From CAZNYN01 sp964422205 (lineage in GTDB: Bacteria; Synergistota; Synergistia; Synergistales; Synergistaceae): 64,000 nucleotides of DNA. Positions 54,834 through 62,846 of the stretch are shown one piece after another. Where the stretch lies: contig CAYRAI010000004.1 of the NCBI GenBank assembly GCA_964422205.1, forward strand, positions 9,051 through 73,050, given 5' to 3'. The notes beneath the pieces are model-generated. The model ran no database searches. It was not told the origin of the DNA and saw nothing but the letters and a program-made list of their open reading frames with translations. Both the position numbers and the translations under genes were made by a program. The stretch's first letter is position 1; every line of letters begins with the position of its first letter.

Positions 54834-55145
54834 TTATTTAATACTCTCTATGTGCTTTTTTATAAAATCTTCCACTTCTTCCTCCGGTATTTGCAGAGCT
54901 TGGGCCAGTTCTTTGTGCAGAAGCTTTTTTGTTCTCTCTGTGTATTCTGATTCTATGTCACTATAAGCTTTACTGTTATGATCTTTCTGTATGTAAGCTG
55001 ACTTTATGGCCTTTATCCATATAAGCGGGTCTTTGCTCTGCGCAGCTTTCTTGCAGAAATCAAGCCTCATTCTGCTGCTTAACGCGTTTATTGTTGTCAC
55101 GTAAGGTATCCTTTCAATAAGCTCTATTGCCGCTTCTCTTGTCAT
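54834..55145 (-). CDS. Stand-alone CarD/CdnL C-terminal-like domain protein (103 aa)
   Basis: Short helical protein. Its pattern ELIERIPYV.TI ... R.R.DFCKKAAQSKDP..WIKAIKS.Y ... LLHKELAQALQIPEEEVEDFI follows the helical C-terminal domain of CarD/CdnL transcription regulators, where the middle reads SxDxxxWIKxIKTLYLR and the end LYxELAxxLGI. The N-terminal Tudor-like domain that binds the RNA polymerase beta subunit is missing; the ORF starts right at the helical domain with a good ribosome binding site (GGGAGGAG). If the family call is right, this is either a DNA-binding fragment or an antagonist of full CarD. Own promoter (55234-55262) and a terminator-like hairpin in the leader. Confidence 0.55.
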   Translation of the reverse strand: MTREAAIELIERIPYVTTINALSSRMRLDFCKKAAQSKDPLIWIKAIKSAYIQKDHNSKAYSDIESEYTERTKKLLHKELAQALQIPEEEVEDFIKKHIESIK

Positions 55146-55180
55146 AATGCTGACTCCTCCCCAAGTTTCTATAATAAAAA

Positions 55181-55223
55181 CGTGCAGCCTTAACAACCGG
55201 ACTTACGCTGTTAAGGCTACACG
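55181..55223 (-). terminator. Terminator-like hairpin in the leader of the CarD-like gene
   Basis: CGTGCAGCCTTAACA (55181-55195) and TGTTAAGGCTACACG (55209-55223) form a 15-bp stem with one mismatch. On the minus strand it is followed by TTTTTATTATAG. It lies just downstream of a promoter and 35 bases before the gene's start, so it may attenuate that gene. Confidence 0.6.
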
Positions 55224-55233
55224 TTGTATATAT

Positions 55234-55262
55234 ATTATATCAAAGGTAAAAAAATCTTTCAA
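55234..55262 (-). promoter_or_regulatory. Promoter of the CarD-like gene
   Basis: On the minus strand TTGAAA (55257-55262), 17 bases, TATAAT (55234-55239). Confidence 0.6.
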
Positions 55263-55306
55263 AGTCAACAAAGACAAATATATGTTACATGGCTGCAATT
55301 AGGCAC

Positions 55307-55331
55307 AAAAAAGGGAAGCCGAAGCTTCCCG
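55307..55331 (-). terminator. Terminator of the rplJ-rplL operon
   Basis: GGGAAGC (55313-55319), CGAA loop, GCTTCCC (55324-55330); six T follow on the minus strand. Confidence 0.8.
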
Positions 55332-55358
55332 ATTTTTGCAATTTTAAGGATGAGGAGA

Positions 55359-55736
55359 TTACTTCAGCTCGACTACTGCTCCGGCTTCTTCGATCTTCTT
55401 CTTCATCTCTTCGGCTTCGTCCTTTGATATGCCTTCCTTTACTGTCTTGGGGGCTCCATCAACGAGTTCCTTTGCTTCTTTGAGGCCGAGGCCTGTGATC
55501 TCGCGGACTACTTTGATGACTGCGATTTTGTTTGCGCCGTTCTCTTTGAGAACTACGTCAAACTCTGTCTTCTCTTCTTCTGCTGCGGGTGCTGCTGCGC
55601 CGGCTGCGGGAGCTGCCATCATCATTGCGGGTGCTGCTGCTGATACGCCGAACTTCTCTTCGAGTTCCTTTACGAGCTCTGAAAGCTCAAGTACAGACAT
55701 TTCTTCAATAGCTTTGATAAGATCTTCACGTGTCAT
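55359..55736 (-). CDS. rplL: Ribosomal protein L7/L12
   Basis: Stalk protein of the 50S subunit, recruits translation factors. 125 residues: N-terminal dimerisation domain (EDLIKAIEEMSVLELSEL), Ala-rich hinge (~38-52) and C-terminal domain (EFDVVLKENGANKIAVIKVV, then TGLGLKEAKELVDGAP). ATG at 55736 is 9 bases after GGAGG; an ATG three codons earlier touches that site. Follows rplJ. Confidence 0.97.
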   Translation of the reverse strand: MTREDLIKAIEEMSVLELSELVKELEEKFGVSAAAPAMMMAAPAAGAAAPAAEEEKTEFDVVLKENGANKIAVIKVVREITGLGLKEAKELVDGAPKTVKEGISKDEAEEMKKKIEEAGAVVELK

Positions 55737-55808
55737 ATTATTCATCCTCCTAAGGATTGTTTGTAATTTTTTTGTTTTATCTATGCGGCTTTTACGCCGC
55801 TGTCGGTG

Positions 55809-56336
55809 CTATGCTGCGTCTTTCTTGTCCTTGATCTGTCCAAGGCATGTAACAAGTCCTCTTGCTGGGCCGGAAAGAACAGTAACAAGTCCGCGGAGCG
55901 GGCCTGCGATTGTTCCGACAACCTGAGCCAGAAGCTGTTCTCTTGAGGGAAGGTCCGCGAGTGCGAATACCTGCTCCTTTGTGAGAAGCTTGCCTCCGAG
56001 GATTGCACCTTTGACTACAAGAGCTTCGTTGCCCTTCTCCTTGGAGAAGTCACGAATAGCCTTTGCAACAGCCGCTGCGTCTCCGTATGAGAGGACATAG
56101 CCGTTGGGGCCAAAGTCGAAGTCAGGGGCCTGAATCATTCCGCATTCGGAAAGGGCTATGCGCATGAGAGTGTTTTTGCAAACCTTCATTTCGCCGCCTG
56201 CCTGGCGGATGTTTTTGCGGCACACACTGATCTTCTTAACTGTGAGACCGCGGTATTCTGTGATGAATACTGCATCGCTCTTTTTGAGAAGTTCAACAAG
56301 GGAGTCGATAGTTTCACGTTTTGCTTGTGTCGGCAT
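55809..56336 (-). CDS. rplJ: Ribosomal protein L10
   Basis: Anchors the L7/L12 dimers to the 50S stalk; also the autorepressor of this operon by binding its leader. 175 residues, with AVFITEYRGLTVKKISVCRK, KVCKNTLMRIAL and the C-terminal L12-binding helix. First structural gene here; the usual upstream rplK-rplA are not adjacent, as the next gene up is divergent. Confidence 0.96.
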   Translation of the reverse strand: MPTQAKRETIDSLVELLKKSDAVFITEYRGLTVKKISVCRKNIRQAGGEMKVCKNTLMRIALSECGMIQAPDFDFGPNGYVLSYGDAAAVAKAIRDFSKEKGNEALVVKGAILGGKLLTKEQVFALADLPSREQLLAQVVGTIAGPLRGLVTVLSGPARGLVTCLGQIKDKKDAA

Positions 56337-56374
56337 CTTTTAATTTCACCTCCTGCGGTTATAATTAGCGGATG

Positions 56375-56505
56375 CCATAAAAAATGACCTCCGTCGCCCA
56401 AGGGAGTCCGGAAGTCATAAAACGTGTCGTATTAAGTGTGCACGATTATTCTTCGCGAGACCTCGGCAGGAAATTAAGCAAGAATGCACCTGCTGTCTTG
56501 AGTCT
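56375..56505 (-). ncRNA. Ribosomal protein L10 leader
   Basis: On the minus strand the leader shows the conserved L10-leader elements: GACAGCAGGTGC, then CTTAATTTCCTGCCGAGGTC, giving the kink-turn-bearing binding site for the L10(L12)4 complex. A terminator (56379-56418) closes it, so binding of L10 should cause premature termination. Confidence 0.75.
56379..56418 (-). terminator. Attenuator of the L10 leader
   Basis: ATGACCTCCG (56384-56393) pairs with CGGAAGTCAT (56409-56418), one G-U pair; six T follow on the minus strand. Confidence 0.75.
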
Positions 56506-56522
56506 TAGCCAAAAGATTATAC

Positions 56523-56551
56523 ATTATAACTTTTTTTTTGTACAGACTCAA
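56523..56551 (-). promoter_or_regulatory. Promoter of the rplJ-rplL operon
   Basis: On the minus strand TTGAGT (56546-56551), 17 bases, TATAAT (56523-56528), about 20 bp before the L10 leader. Confidence 0.65.
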
Positions 56552-56805
56552 TTTTACACAGACTGCCGAATTTTTTGATGCCGCAAATAGAATATTAATC
56601 TGCTATCTCATTACCGGCATAATTTCTTTTCTGTATTCCGCCAGTTTTCGTTAAAAAATTTTCCGATGATGTTTTATTCTTCGCGCTCTAAAAACACGTG
56701 AAACTGACAATGTGCTGTTTTTAGGTTTTACGGGATAATATTTACACCATATATGCAGGATTACTTTGCATTTGTACCGCAATTTAGGAAAAGAGGCGAA
56801 ATACG

Positions 56806-57888
56806 ATGGCTTACTCTATACTTGTGCTCAACACAGGTTCCACATCGACAAAGATGGCGGTGTATAAAGACAGAGAGAAAGTTCTTCAAAAAGAATATAT
56901 TCACACAAAACAGTTTCTCGAAAAATATCCATACATGTCTGACCAGCTCCCAATGAGACAGCAGATTGCGGAAGAGTTCGCCATGTCGGATGCCAAGGAC
57001 TTCGCACCTTTTGACGCCATTGTCGCGCGCGGAGGAATTCTCTCCCCCATACACTCAGGCGGATACGAGATCAATTACGAGATGGTGGACTATCTGCTTA
57101 ATGTCTGCGAAGAAGAGCACGCTTCCAATGTCGCAGCATGTATAGCTTATGAACTGAGCAAGATGCTCCCCATTCCACACGCCTACATCTATGACGGCAT
57201 TTCAACAGATGAGCTTGAGCCGATAGCGCGTATAAGCGGCATAAAGGAAATGCCGAGAGTCTCGGTCACTCACGCTCTGAATATGAGGGCTACGGCTCAT
57301 AAAGCTGCTGGGGATATTGGCAAAAAATATAATGAATGCACATTCATCATAGCTCACTTAGGCGGAGGCATATCCATGACACTGCATAAGAACGGACGTG
57401 TCATAGATGTTGTCGGAGATGACGAGGGGCCATTCTCTCCGGAACGCTCGGGAGGACAGCAGCTTGTTCAGCTCATTAAGTACATGAGCAAGAGAGATAG
57501 CATGAAGGCAAAGCTGAGAGTTATAAGGGGAGACAGCGGGCTTTTCAGCTATTTCGGCACAAGCGATGCCAGAGAGGTCGAAAAGTTGATAAATGACGGA
57601 GACGAGCACGCAAAGCTTGTCTATGATGCAATGGCATATCAGATTGCAAAATCCATAGCAACTCTTGCCACAGTCGTCGAAGGCAAGGTTGACTGCATTG
57701 CCTTAACAGGAGGACTGGCTTACTCAAAAATGCTGACGGAGCAAGTCGCAAAGAGAACAAATTTTATTGCTCCCATGAGGCTATACCCAGGAGAGAATGA
57801 GATGGAGTCACTGGCATTCGGCGCATACAGAATTTTAAGCGGCGAAGAGAGGGCAAGAACCTTCCGTTACGAGCAAAATGAAAAATAG
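56806..57888 (+). CDS. buk: Butyrate kinase
   Basis: Converts butyryl-phosphate and ADP to butyrate and ATP (or the reverse), a fermentative ATP-forming step. 360 residues of the ASKHA acetokinase family: ILVLNTGSTSTKMAVY at the N-terminus, FDAIVARGGIL, VTHALNMRATAHKAA, FIIAHLGGGISM and the C-terminal ALTGGLAYSKML and GENEMESLAFGAYRIL. Length and motifs favour butyrate kinase (or a branched-chain fatty acid kinase) over acetate kinase (~400). No phosphotransbutyrylase gene is adjacent. Branched acyl phosphates from amino acid fermentation are plausible substrates. Confidence 0.92.
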   Translation: MAYSILVLNTGSTSTKMAVYKDREKVLQKEYIHTKQFLEKYPYMSDQLPMRQQIAEEFAMSDAKDFAPFDAIVARGGILSPIHSGGYEINYEMVDYLLNVCEEEHASNVAACIAYELSKMLPIPHAYIYDGISTDELEPIARISGIKEMPRVSVTHALNMRATAHKAAGDIGKKYNECTFIIAHLGGGISMTLHKNGRVIDVVGDDEGPFSPERSGGQQLVQLIKYMSKRDSMKAKLRVIRGDSGLFSYFGTSDAREVEKLINDGDEHAKLVYDAMAYQIAKSIATLATVVEGKVDCIALTGGLAYSKMLTEQVAKRTNFIAPMRLYPGENEMESLAFGAYRILSGEERARTFRYEQNEK

Positions 57889-57896
57889 AGTTTTAT

Positions 57897-57934
57897 ATTA
57901 AAAGAGAGGCGCTTGAGTGCGCCTCCCTTTTAAT
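57897..57934. terminator. Bidirectional terminator between buk and the DUF1847 gene
   Basis: ATTAAAAGAGAGGCGC (57897-57912) pairs with GCGCCTCCCTTTTAAT (57919-57934) with one mismatch; TTGAGT loop. It reaches into the last codon of the convergent DUF1847 gene. Confidence 0.75.
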
Positions 57935-58514
57935 ATTTGTCATCAAGCTTTATCCGGTTCATCTTTTTAAATGCAGCAGAGCAGTAAATGGCGGCAAGAG
58001 GGTTGTGTCCGGTTACTCTGTCCTTAACCGCAACAGGGATCACATATGTGTGGGAGTGCTTGATAAAAAGAGCATCATGACCTACGCACAGACCAAGAAG
58101 CAAATTCAGCTCCGTGCCGCACTCTTTTAATATTCTAGCCTGCTCTATGGGGTTGCAGCTTGTCTCGCCGACATTGCAGCCTCTCTTTGCTCCAAGTTCA
58201 GACTTTGGGATTCCGCAAGTCTTGCAGCACACACTTTCAACCTCAAAATATTCAGAAAGAAAAGCACATAGTTTCTCCGCCTCTGACGCAAGACCTATAC
58301 AAAACGCGATTCCAAGTTTTTTATAGCCCATACGCCCCGCAAAGACTACAATCTCCTGAATTCTATTAAAGTCGCCGTAGAAATCCGCTTCTACAGATGC
58401 GGCGGCCTGCATCATCTTATACTCCTGCGGATCGGAATAAAGTGGGATGCTGTCCTTTGTCACGCATGGATTTCCCTTTTCGCACTCTTTACCGGAACAC
58501 ATATCACATCTCAT
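57930..58514 (-). CDS. DUF1847 family protein (cysteine-rich, putative metal binding)
   Basis: 194 residues with many cysteines: MRCDMCSGKECEKGNPC at the N-terminus, CCKTCGIPK, GCNVGETSCNPIEQA and GLCVGHDALF. This pattern is that of DUF1847 proteins, widespread in anaerobes and without a proven function; the cysteines suggest a metal or iron-sulfur site. The start overlaps the stop of the pseudouridine synthase gene, so it is in an operon with it. Confidence 0.8.
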   Translation of the reverse strand: MRCDMCSGKECEKGNPCVTKDSIPLYSDPQEYKMMQAAASVEADFYGDFNRIQEIVVFAGRMGYKKLGIAFCIGLASEAEKLCAFLSEYFEVESVCCKTCGIPKSELGAKRGCNVGETSCNPIEQARILKECGTELNLLLGLCVGHDALFIKHSHTYVIPVAVKDRVTGHNPLAAIYCSAAFKKMNRIKLDDKY

Positions 58515-59409
58515 AAAAAAACTCCTTCATATCATCGGGCATGGGAGCAGATATCGTCAAGCCCCGAAGAGACTCGGGGAGAGCTGCATCATTCGGGAAG
58601 GAGACAGAAAAAGCGTGCAGCAGAGGCCGTTTTGCCCCTTTGCCGCTACCATACTTGCAGTCCCCGAGTATCGGGTGTCCTATCGCCGACAGATGCACTC
58701 GCGCCTGATGCGGGCGTCCCGTCACAAGTTCGACTTCCACGGTGCTTCCGAACTTTCCCAAAGAGAGCCGCCTGTACCTAGTAAGAGCATTCTGCCCTTT
58801 CGCATCGACTTTAACTGTGTTGCTCTCTGAGTCTTTAAGCAGAGGAAGGTTTATCTCCCCGCTCTCCTCAGTCTCGCCTGATACCACTGCTCTGTAGATT
58901 TTTTTTATCTTTCTCTCTCTGATAAATTCTGACAAAGTTCTCTGAGATCTACCGCACAGTGCTATTATCACAACTCCGGATGTGTTGCGGTCAAGCCTCT
59001 GGACGGTAGATGGGTGGAAATCAAGCCTTGTCCACTCAAGCTCCGCCAAAGCACGAGTAATAAGAGAATCCCCGCCCTTTGTATCTGGCTGAGTCAGCAG
59101 CCCCGCGGGCTTATTCACTATCCAGAGATAATCGTCTTTATACAAAGTATCAAGAGGAGGATACTTTGCGGAAGAGGCCGGATTTTGAGCCATCGCTCCC
59201 AAAGGCGCGTCATCGCTCCACGGAACTTGGAGAAACTGCCCCTCCTTAAGCCTCGTGTCCGCGGAAACCTTCTTCGCATCCAGCCGAACTTCACCTTTGC
59301 GCAGAGCTTTCATAATAGCTCCCAAGGGAACCTGCGGCCACATTGTGCGCAAAAGCCTGTCGACTCTGCGCCCCTCCTGATCCTTTGTTATATAAAATTC
59401 CTTAGGCAC
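58504..59409 (-). CDS. RluA-family pseudouridine synthase
   Basis: Isomerises uridine in rRNA or tRNA. 301 residues: S4-like RNA-binding N-terminal part (~10-60, GRRVDRLLRTMWPQVPLGAI), catalytic domain with the invariant Asp in VQRLDRNTSGVVIIA, and RPHQARVHLSAIGHPILGD toward the end. RluC is the closest functional type by layout, but RluC, RluD or a tRNA target cannot be told apart from sequence by eye. Confidence 0.9.
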   Translation of the reverse strand: MPKEFYITKDQEGRRVDRLLRTMWPQVPLGAIMKALRKGEVRLDAKKVSADTRLKEGQFLQVPWSDDAPLGAMAQNPASSAKYPPLDTLYKDDYLWIVNKPAGLLTQPDTKGGDSLITRALAELEWTRLDFHPSTVQRLDRNTSGVVIIALCGRSQRTLSEFIRERKIKKIYRAVVSGETEESGEINLPLLKDSESNTVKVDAKGQNALTRYRRLSLGKFGSTVEVELVTGRPHQARVHLSAIGHPILGDCKYGSGKGAKRPLLHAFSVSFPNDAALPESLRGLTISAPMPDDMKEFFYEM

Positions 59410-59427
59410 GGTAAAAACTCTTTCTTC

Positions 59428-60447
59428 CTAGCGATTCCAGAAACGGCGGCCCGTCCCGTTGTGCCACTGAGATATGGGTTGGTCGTCCGAGAGGTCCTTC
59501 ACGCTGTCATTCCAGCAGAACATACGGAAATCCAGTTCGTCCGCGGCGGAGACAATCATAGCCTCTGGCGTTGCGGGAACGACAGGCGAGCCGAACTCCT
59601 TCTGTCCATGGTGGCTCAGCAGAATGTGAGCCAAGTGAAGCTTGAGCTTTGAATCAAGTCCCGCTCTCTCAGCCAGCTCCATAAATTTAAGATATCCCTG
59701 AGCTACATGGTCAAGCACCGCACCCTCAATTGTCATTTCCGGAATAGATGTCATGCAGTAAGAATCAATCTTGCCTATGTCATGCAGCAAAGCTCCCGCA
59801 ACGACAACGTCAACATCCACATCATAGCCCGAGTCCCGCATAGAAAGAGCCATTGATTTTGCGCAGCCGGCAACGGAGAGAGTATGCTCCAAAAGACCGT
59901 TGGCATAAGCGTGGTGGTGGCTCACAGCTGCGGGCCAGTCACGGAACTTGCGCCACATATCGCCGCTGAAGACAAACTTCAGAAAATCCGCAACTTCCGG
60001 GCGGCATCCGCGCACAAGTGAATCATATCTCGCAGTCATCTTATCTATCGGGATAGGAGAACGGGGAAGGTACTGAGCGGCAGGAAACCTGTCCTGATTA
60101 AGCAGTGTCAGCTTATTAAAATTAAACTGCACCTGACCTCTGTACTCGGCCGTCTTGCCGTCCACACCCATAGTATTTCCAGCAAGTCCCTTAATCCTCT
60201 CCTCCAAAAGCTTCTTCGCCGGAGCTGTAGGATCAAGCTCGGAATCAGAACGGTCAAACCAAGCCGCATCCGACCAGATTTTCGCATCTATAGTCCCGGT
60301 AGAGTCCGAAACCGAAATCTCATAATAGGGCTTGCCGTTTTTATCCGTCTTCTGAAATATCGAAGTAACTACAAATATCGCCTTAAACATACTCCCTGCC
60401 GGGAGCTTCTTCAATTCCTGTATATTCTGAAGCTGTGTTCCTGCCAT
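59428..60447 (-). CDS. YhaM-like 3'-5' exoribonuclease / HD-domain nuclease
   Basis: 339 residues: N-terminal OB-fold (KAIFVVTSIFQKTDKNGKPY ... VSDSTGTIDAKIW) and a C-terminal HD phosphohydrolase domain with HHHAYANGLLEHTLSV and LLHDIGKIDSY, then HHG. This is the arrangement of YhaM, an RNA/DNA 3'-5' exonuclease. ATG at 60447, with GGAAGGAAG upstream; the ATG at 60471 is less well placed. Likely role in RNA turnover. Confidence 0.85.
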   Translation of the reverse strand: MAGTQLQNIQELKKLPAGSMFKAIFVVTSIFQKTDKNGKPYYEISVSDSTGTIDAKIWSDAAWFDRSDSELDPTAPAKKLLEERIKGLAGNTMGVDGKTAEYRGQVQFNFNKLTLLNQDRFPAAQYLPRSPIPIDKMTARYDSLVRGCRPEVADFLKFVFSGDMWRKFRDWPAAVSHHHAYANGLLEHTLSVAGCAKSMALSMRDSGYDVDVDVVVAGALLHDIGKIDSYCMTSIPEMTIEGAVLDHVAQGYLKFMELAERAGLDSKLKLHLAHILLSHHGQKEFGSPVVPATPEAMIVSAADELDFRMFCWNDSVKDLSDDQPISQWHNGTGRRFWNR

Positions 60448-60557
60448 AATAAAATCTTCCTTCCGCTGCAATCACATTGTACTGAAAATCATAAAGCCAT
60501 AAATCACGGCACATTATAATCATGCCCCTATAATATCCTCTAATATGTGATAATGTC

Positions 60558-60592
60558 AAAAAAAGAGGCAGGGAATCCCCGCCTCTTTTCTG
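60558..60592. terminator. Terminator of the DUF3798 gene
   Basis: AAAAGAGGC (60561-60569) pairs with GCCTCTTTT (60581-60589), inner GGG-AAT-CCC, T-rich on both strands. Confidence 0.75.
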
Positions 60593-60609
60593 ATGTTTTA
60601 ACTGAGCTT

Positions 60610-61818
60610 TTACTTCCCAGTACTACCCTTCAAAGATTCATACTTTTTAGGAATCTTAACATCGGCTGTATGCATATAGCCTTTGCCAAAAATATATGTG
60701 TCCTGATACACCATAATATATTTCTTATTTCTGGTTCCCGTGGCAAGATCTAAATACTGTCTGCCGTTCCACCTTGCGCCGGGAGTATATTTTTCAAGAC
60801 ATGCAAGATAGTCCTTCATGCTCGGAAGCTTTGCTTTCTTCTCGACAATACGTTTGCCGTACTCCACCATCGCGCACGTGTTGCACCAAGGTATAGAACT
60901 GTTCCAAGTTCCCATGCGTCCCTTGCCTCCGGCCTTAATGACCGTCTTTTCTATCTTATTCATTATTGCCGGCCAATTTCCCGACTCATTCTTCAAATCT
61001 ATTCCAAAAGCTCCTGGGTATCCAAGTATCGGAGACGGGTCATCCTGCTCTATAAATATGCCGCCATATTTTGCTATCTGCTTCAGAAGAGGCTCTGTCT
61101 GAGCGTCATTTGTGCAGTAGAAAGCTGTCTTCTTGCCATACTTCTGTATCCATGCGGGAACCTTCTCAAGCACAAACTGCTGAGCGCCTGCGACACCGAC
61201 ATCACTTACAGGGTCGGGAGCAGTCTCGAACGAAAACTTTATGCCAAGATCCTTGCATGCGGCTTCCATAATCGCACGCTTGCGGGCTTGAAGTTCATAA
61301 CTCTGGTGTCGGGGGAAAGAAACCAAAACAAAATTCTTGGCTCCTAGCTTCTTTGCCGTGCTTATTATCAGATATCCGCGTGAGATACTGTCACCCACGG
61401 CGCTAAAGTCCGAAATTGAAGAGATAACATTCGGATCTTCGTGAGGAGAGCCTGAAAGACACACTATATCAGGCCTTTTTTCCTTTATTCTGCGGAAAGC
61501 CTCCGTAGTTCCCGGCACTGCGTCATTTACGACTATTACCTTAATTTTAGGATCATCAGCGAGTCCGACAATCTGAGATATACTCGTTTCCATCTCCTGC
61601 ATAAAATTATCGGGAATAGTTACATGCTTAATCATACCGCCCTTTGATGCGTCCCCATACTCCTTGACAATATTTTCGGCACCTCGGTAAGCATCCTCAG
61701 CCTGCGAAACAGTCGGAGTGGCAACCCCGATACGGAATTTAGGTTCAGCCGATGCTGTCCCCACAAACGACAAAGAGATGAACAACAAAGCAAAAAACCA
61801 AATAAAGCCCTTCTTCAT
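60610..61818 (-). CDS. DUF3798 periplasmic-binding-like protein
   Basis: 402 residues with a clear signal peptide (cleavage TASA|EP, ~24). The mature part looks like a type I periplasmic-binding fold: FRIGVATPTVSQAEDAYRGA, IKVIVVNDAVPG, ADPVSD region and FYCTNDAQTEPLLKQIAKYG. This is the DUF3798 family, common in Synergistota and some Firmicutes. No permease or ATPase is next to it. It may be a receptor for a distant transporter or a signalling sensor; ligand unknown. Confidence 0.8.
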   Translation of the reverse strand: MKKGFIWFFALLFISLSFVGTASAEPKFRIGVATPTVSQAEDAYRGAENIVKEYGDASKGGMIKHVTIPDNFMQEMETSISQIVGLADDPKIKVIVVNDAVPGTTEAFRRIKEKRPDIVCLSGSPHEDPNVISSISDFSAVGDSISRGYLIISTAKKLGAKNFVLVSFPRHQSYELQARKRAIMEAACKDLGIKFSFETAPDPVSDVGVAGAQQFVLEKVPAWIQKYGKKTAFYCTNDAQTEPLLKQIAKYGGIFIEQDDPSPILGYPGAFGIDLKNESGNWPAIMNKIEKTVIKAGGKGRMGTWNSSIPWCNTCAMVEYGKRIVEKKAKLPSMKDYLACLEKYTPGARWNGRQYLDLATGTRNKKYIMVYQDTYIFGKGYMHTADVKIPKKYESLKGSTGK

Positions 61819-62006
61819 TATTAGTACGTCCCCCTTAAAATATTTTGCTGTTCGGCTCTGCGCCGATGCCTAAGACTAACATCGCACCTTCACCATGTAA
61901 ACATAAAGTATTATTTTATTTTTCTTAATTAAATTAGATATAATTTGAATTATAGGATTAATTTTAAGTACAACAATAGCAAAAACTTTATTTTAAAAAT
62001 TTAAAT

Positions 62007-62034
62007 TTGACGGAAATATAGTGACGGCTATATG
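62007..62034 (+). promoter_or_regulatory. Candidate promoter of the C26 peptidase gene
   Basis: TTGACG (62007-62012), 16 bases, TATATG (62029-62034), about 50 bp before the start codon. Confidence 0.4.
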
Positions 62035-62087
62035 ATTGCAATAGTATTCTTGAAATACTCAAGACCAATAAGAAAGAGGCAAAAACA

Positions 62088-62846
62088 ATGAAACCGCTAA
62101 TCGGAATAGCATCATCCGCATTTTATGACTCTTTTGCAGACATAGATTTCAACAGTATGGACAAAGAAATAGTTGAAAATTGCTGGGAACGCATGTGTCT
62201 GACAGGCAAAATGTCCCGCCACATAAACTCTTCGGGCGGGGCTGCCGAAATCCTTTCCCTTAAAAACACAGATGAACAGATAGATACTATAGCATCGCGC
62301 TGCGATGGTTTTCTTTTCTGCGGAGGGGCAGATATTACCCCATCTCTCTACGGCGAGGAAATTAACGGAAGCAAAGATATAGACGAAATGCGCGACAAAT
62401 TTGAATTATCGCTTTTGAAAAAAGCCTACGAAAAAGGCAAAACAATCTTTGGAATATGCAGAGGCCAGCAAATGATAAATATCGCATTCGGCGGAACCCT
62501 GCACCAAGATATCAACGGCATTGACGAAAAATTCAAACGCCACCAAGCTCCATACCCCATGGATTCTTACATCCACACAGTAAAAACAGTCATGCCGCAA
62601 TTTATCCCGGAAGGAGCCGGGAGTGAGTTCCGAGTAAATTCCGCGCACCACCAGGCAATAAAGAAAATTGCCGACGGGTTTGAAGCAACGGCCTATTCCG
62701 ACGACGGAATCATCGAAGGAATAGCAATGCCGTCATATAAAAAAGGACTGATAGGAGTACAGTGGCATCCCGAATCCTTAGCCGACTTCGATCCGATTCA
62801 CCATAATTTTTTTAAAATGCTGGTAGAGTACGCAAAGATTTCGTAG
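62088..62846 (+). CDS. Gamma-glutamyl-gamma-aminobutyrate hydrolase family protein (peptidase C26, PuuD-like)
   Basis: 252 residues of class I glutamine amidotransferase fold. Nucleophile cysteine in IFGICRGQQMINIAFGG, catalytic His-Glu in GVQWHPESLAD, and the family start KPLIGIASSAFYDS. All three catalytic residues are present. Such enzymes cut gamma-glutamyl bonds, as in gamma-glutamyl-GABA in putrescine breakdown; the substrate here is not fixed by context, since no putrescine genes are near. Confidence 0.88.
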   Translation: MKPLIGIASSAFYDSFADIDFNSMDKEIVENCWERMCLTGKMSRHINSSGGAAEILSLKNTDEQIDTIASRCDGFLFCGGADITPSLYGEEINGSKDIDEMRDKFELSLLKKAYEKGKTIFGICRGQQMINIAFGGTLHQDINGIDEKFKRHQAPYPMDSYIHTVKTVMPQFIPEGAGSEFRVNSAHHQAIKKIADGFEATAYSDDGIIEGIAMPSYKKGLIGVQWHPESLADFDPIHHNFFKMLVEYAKIS

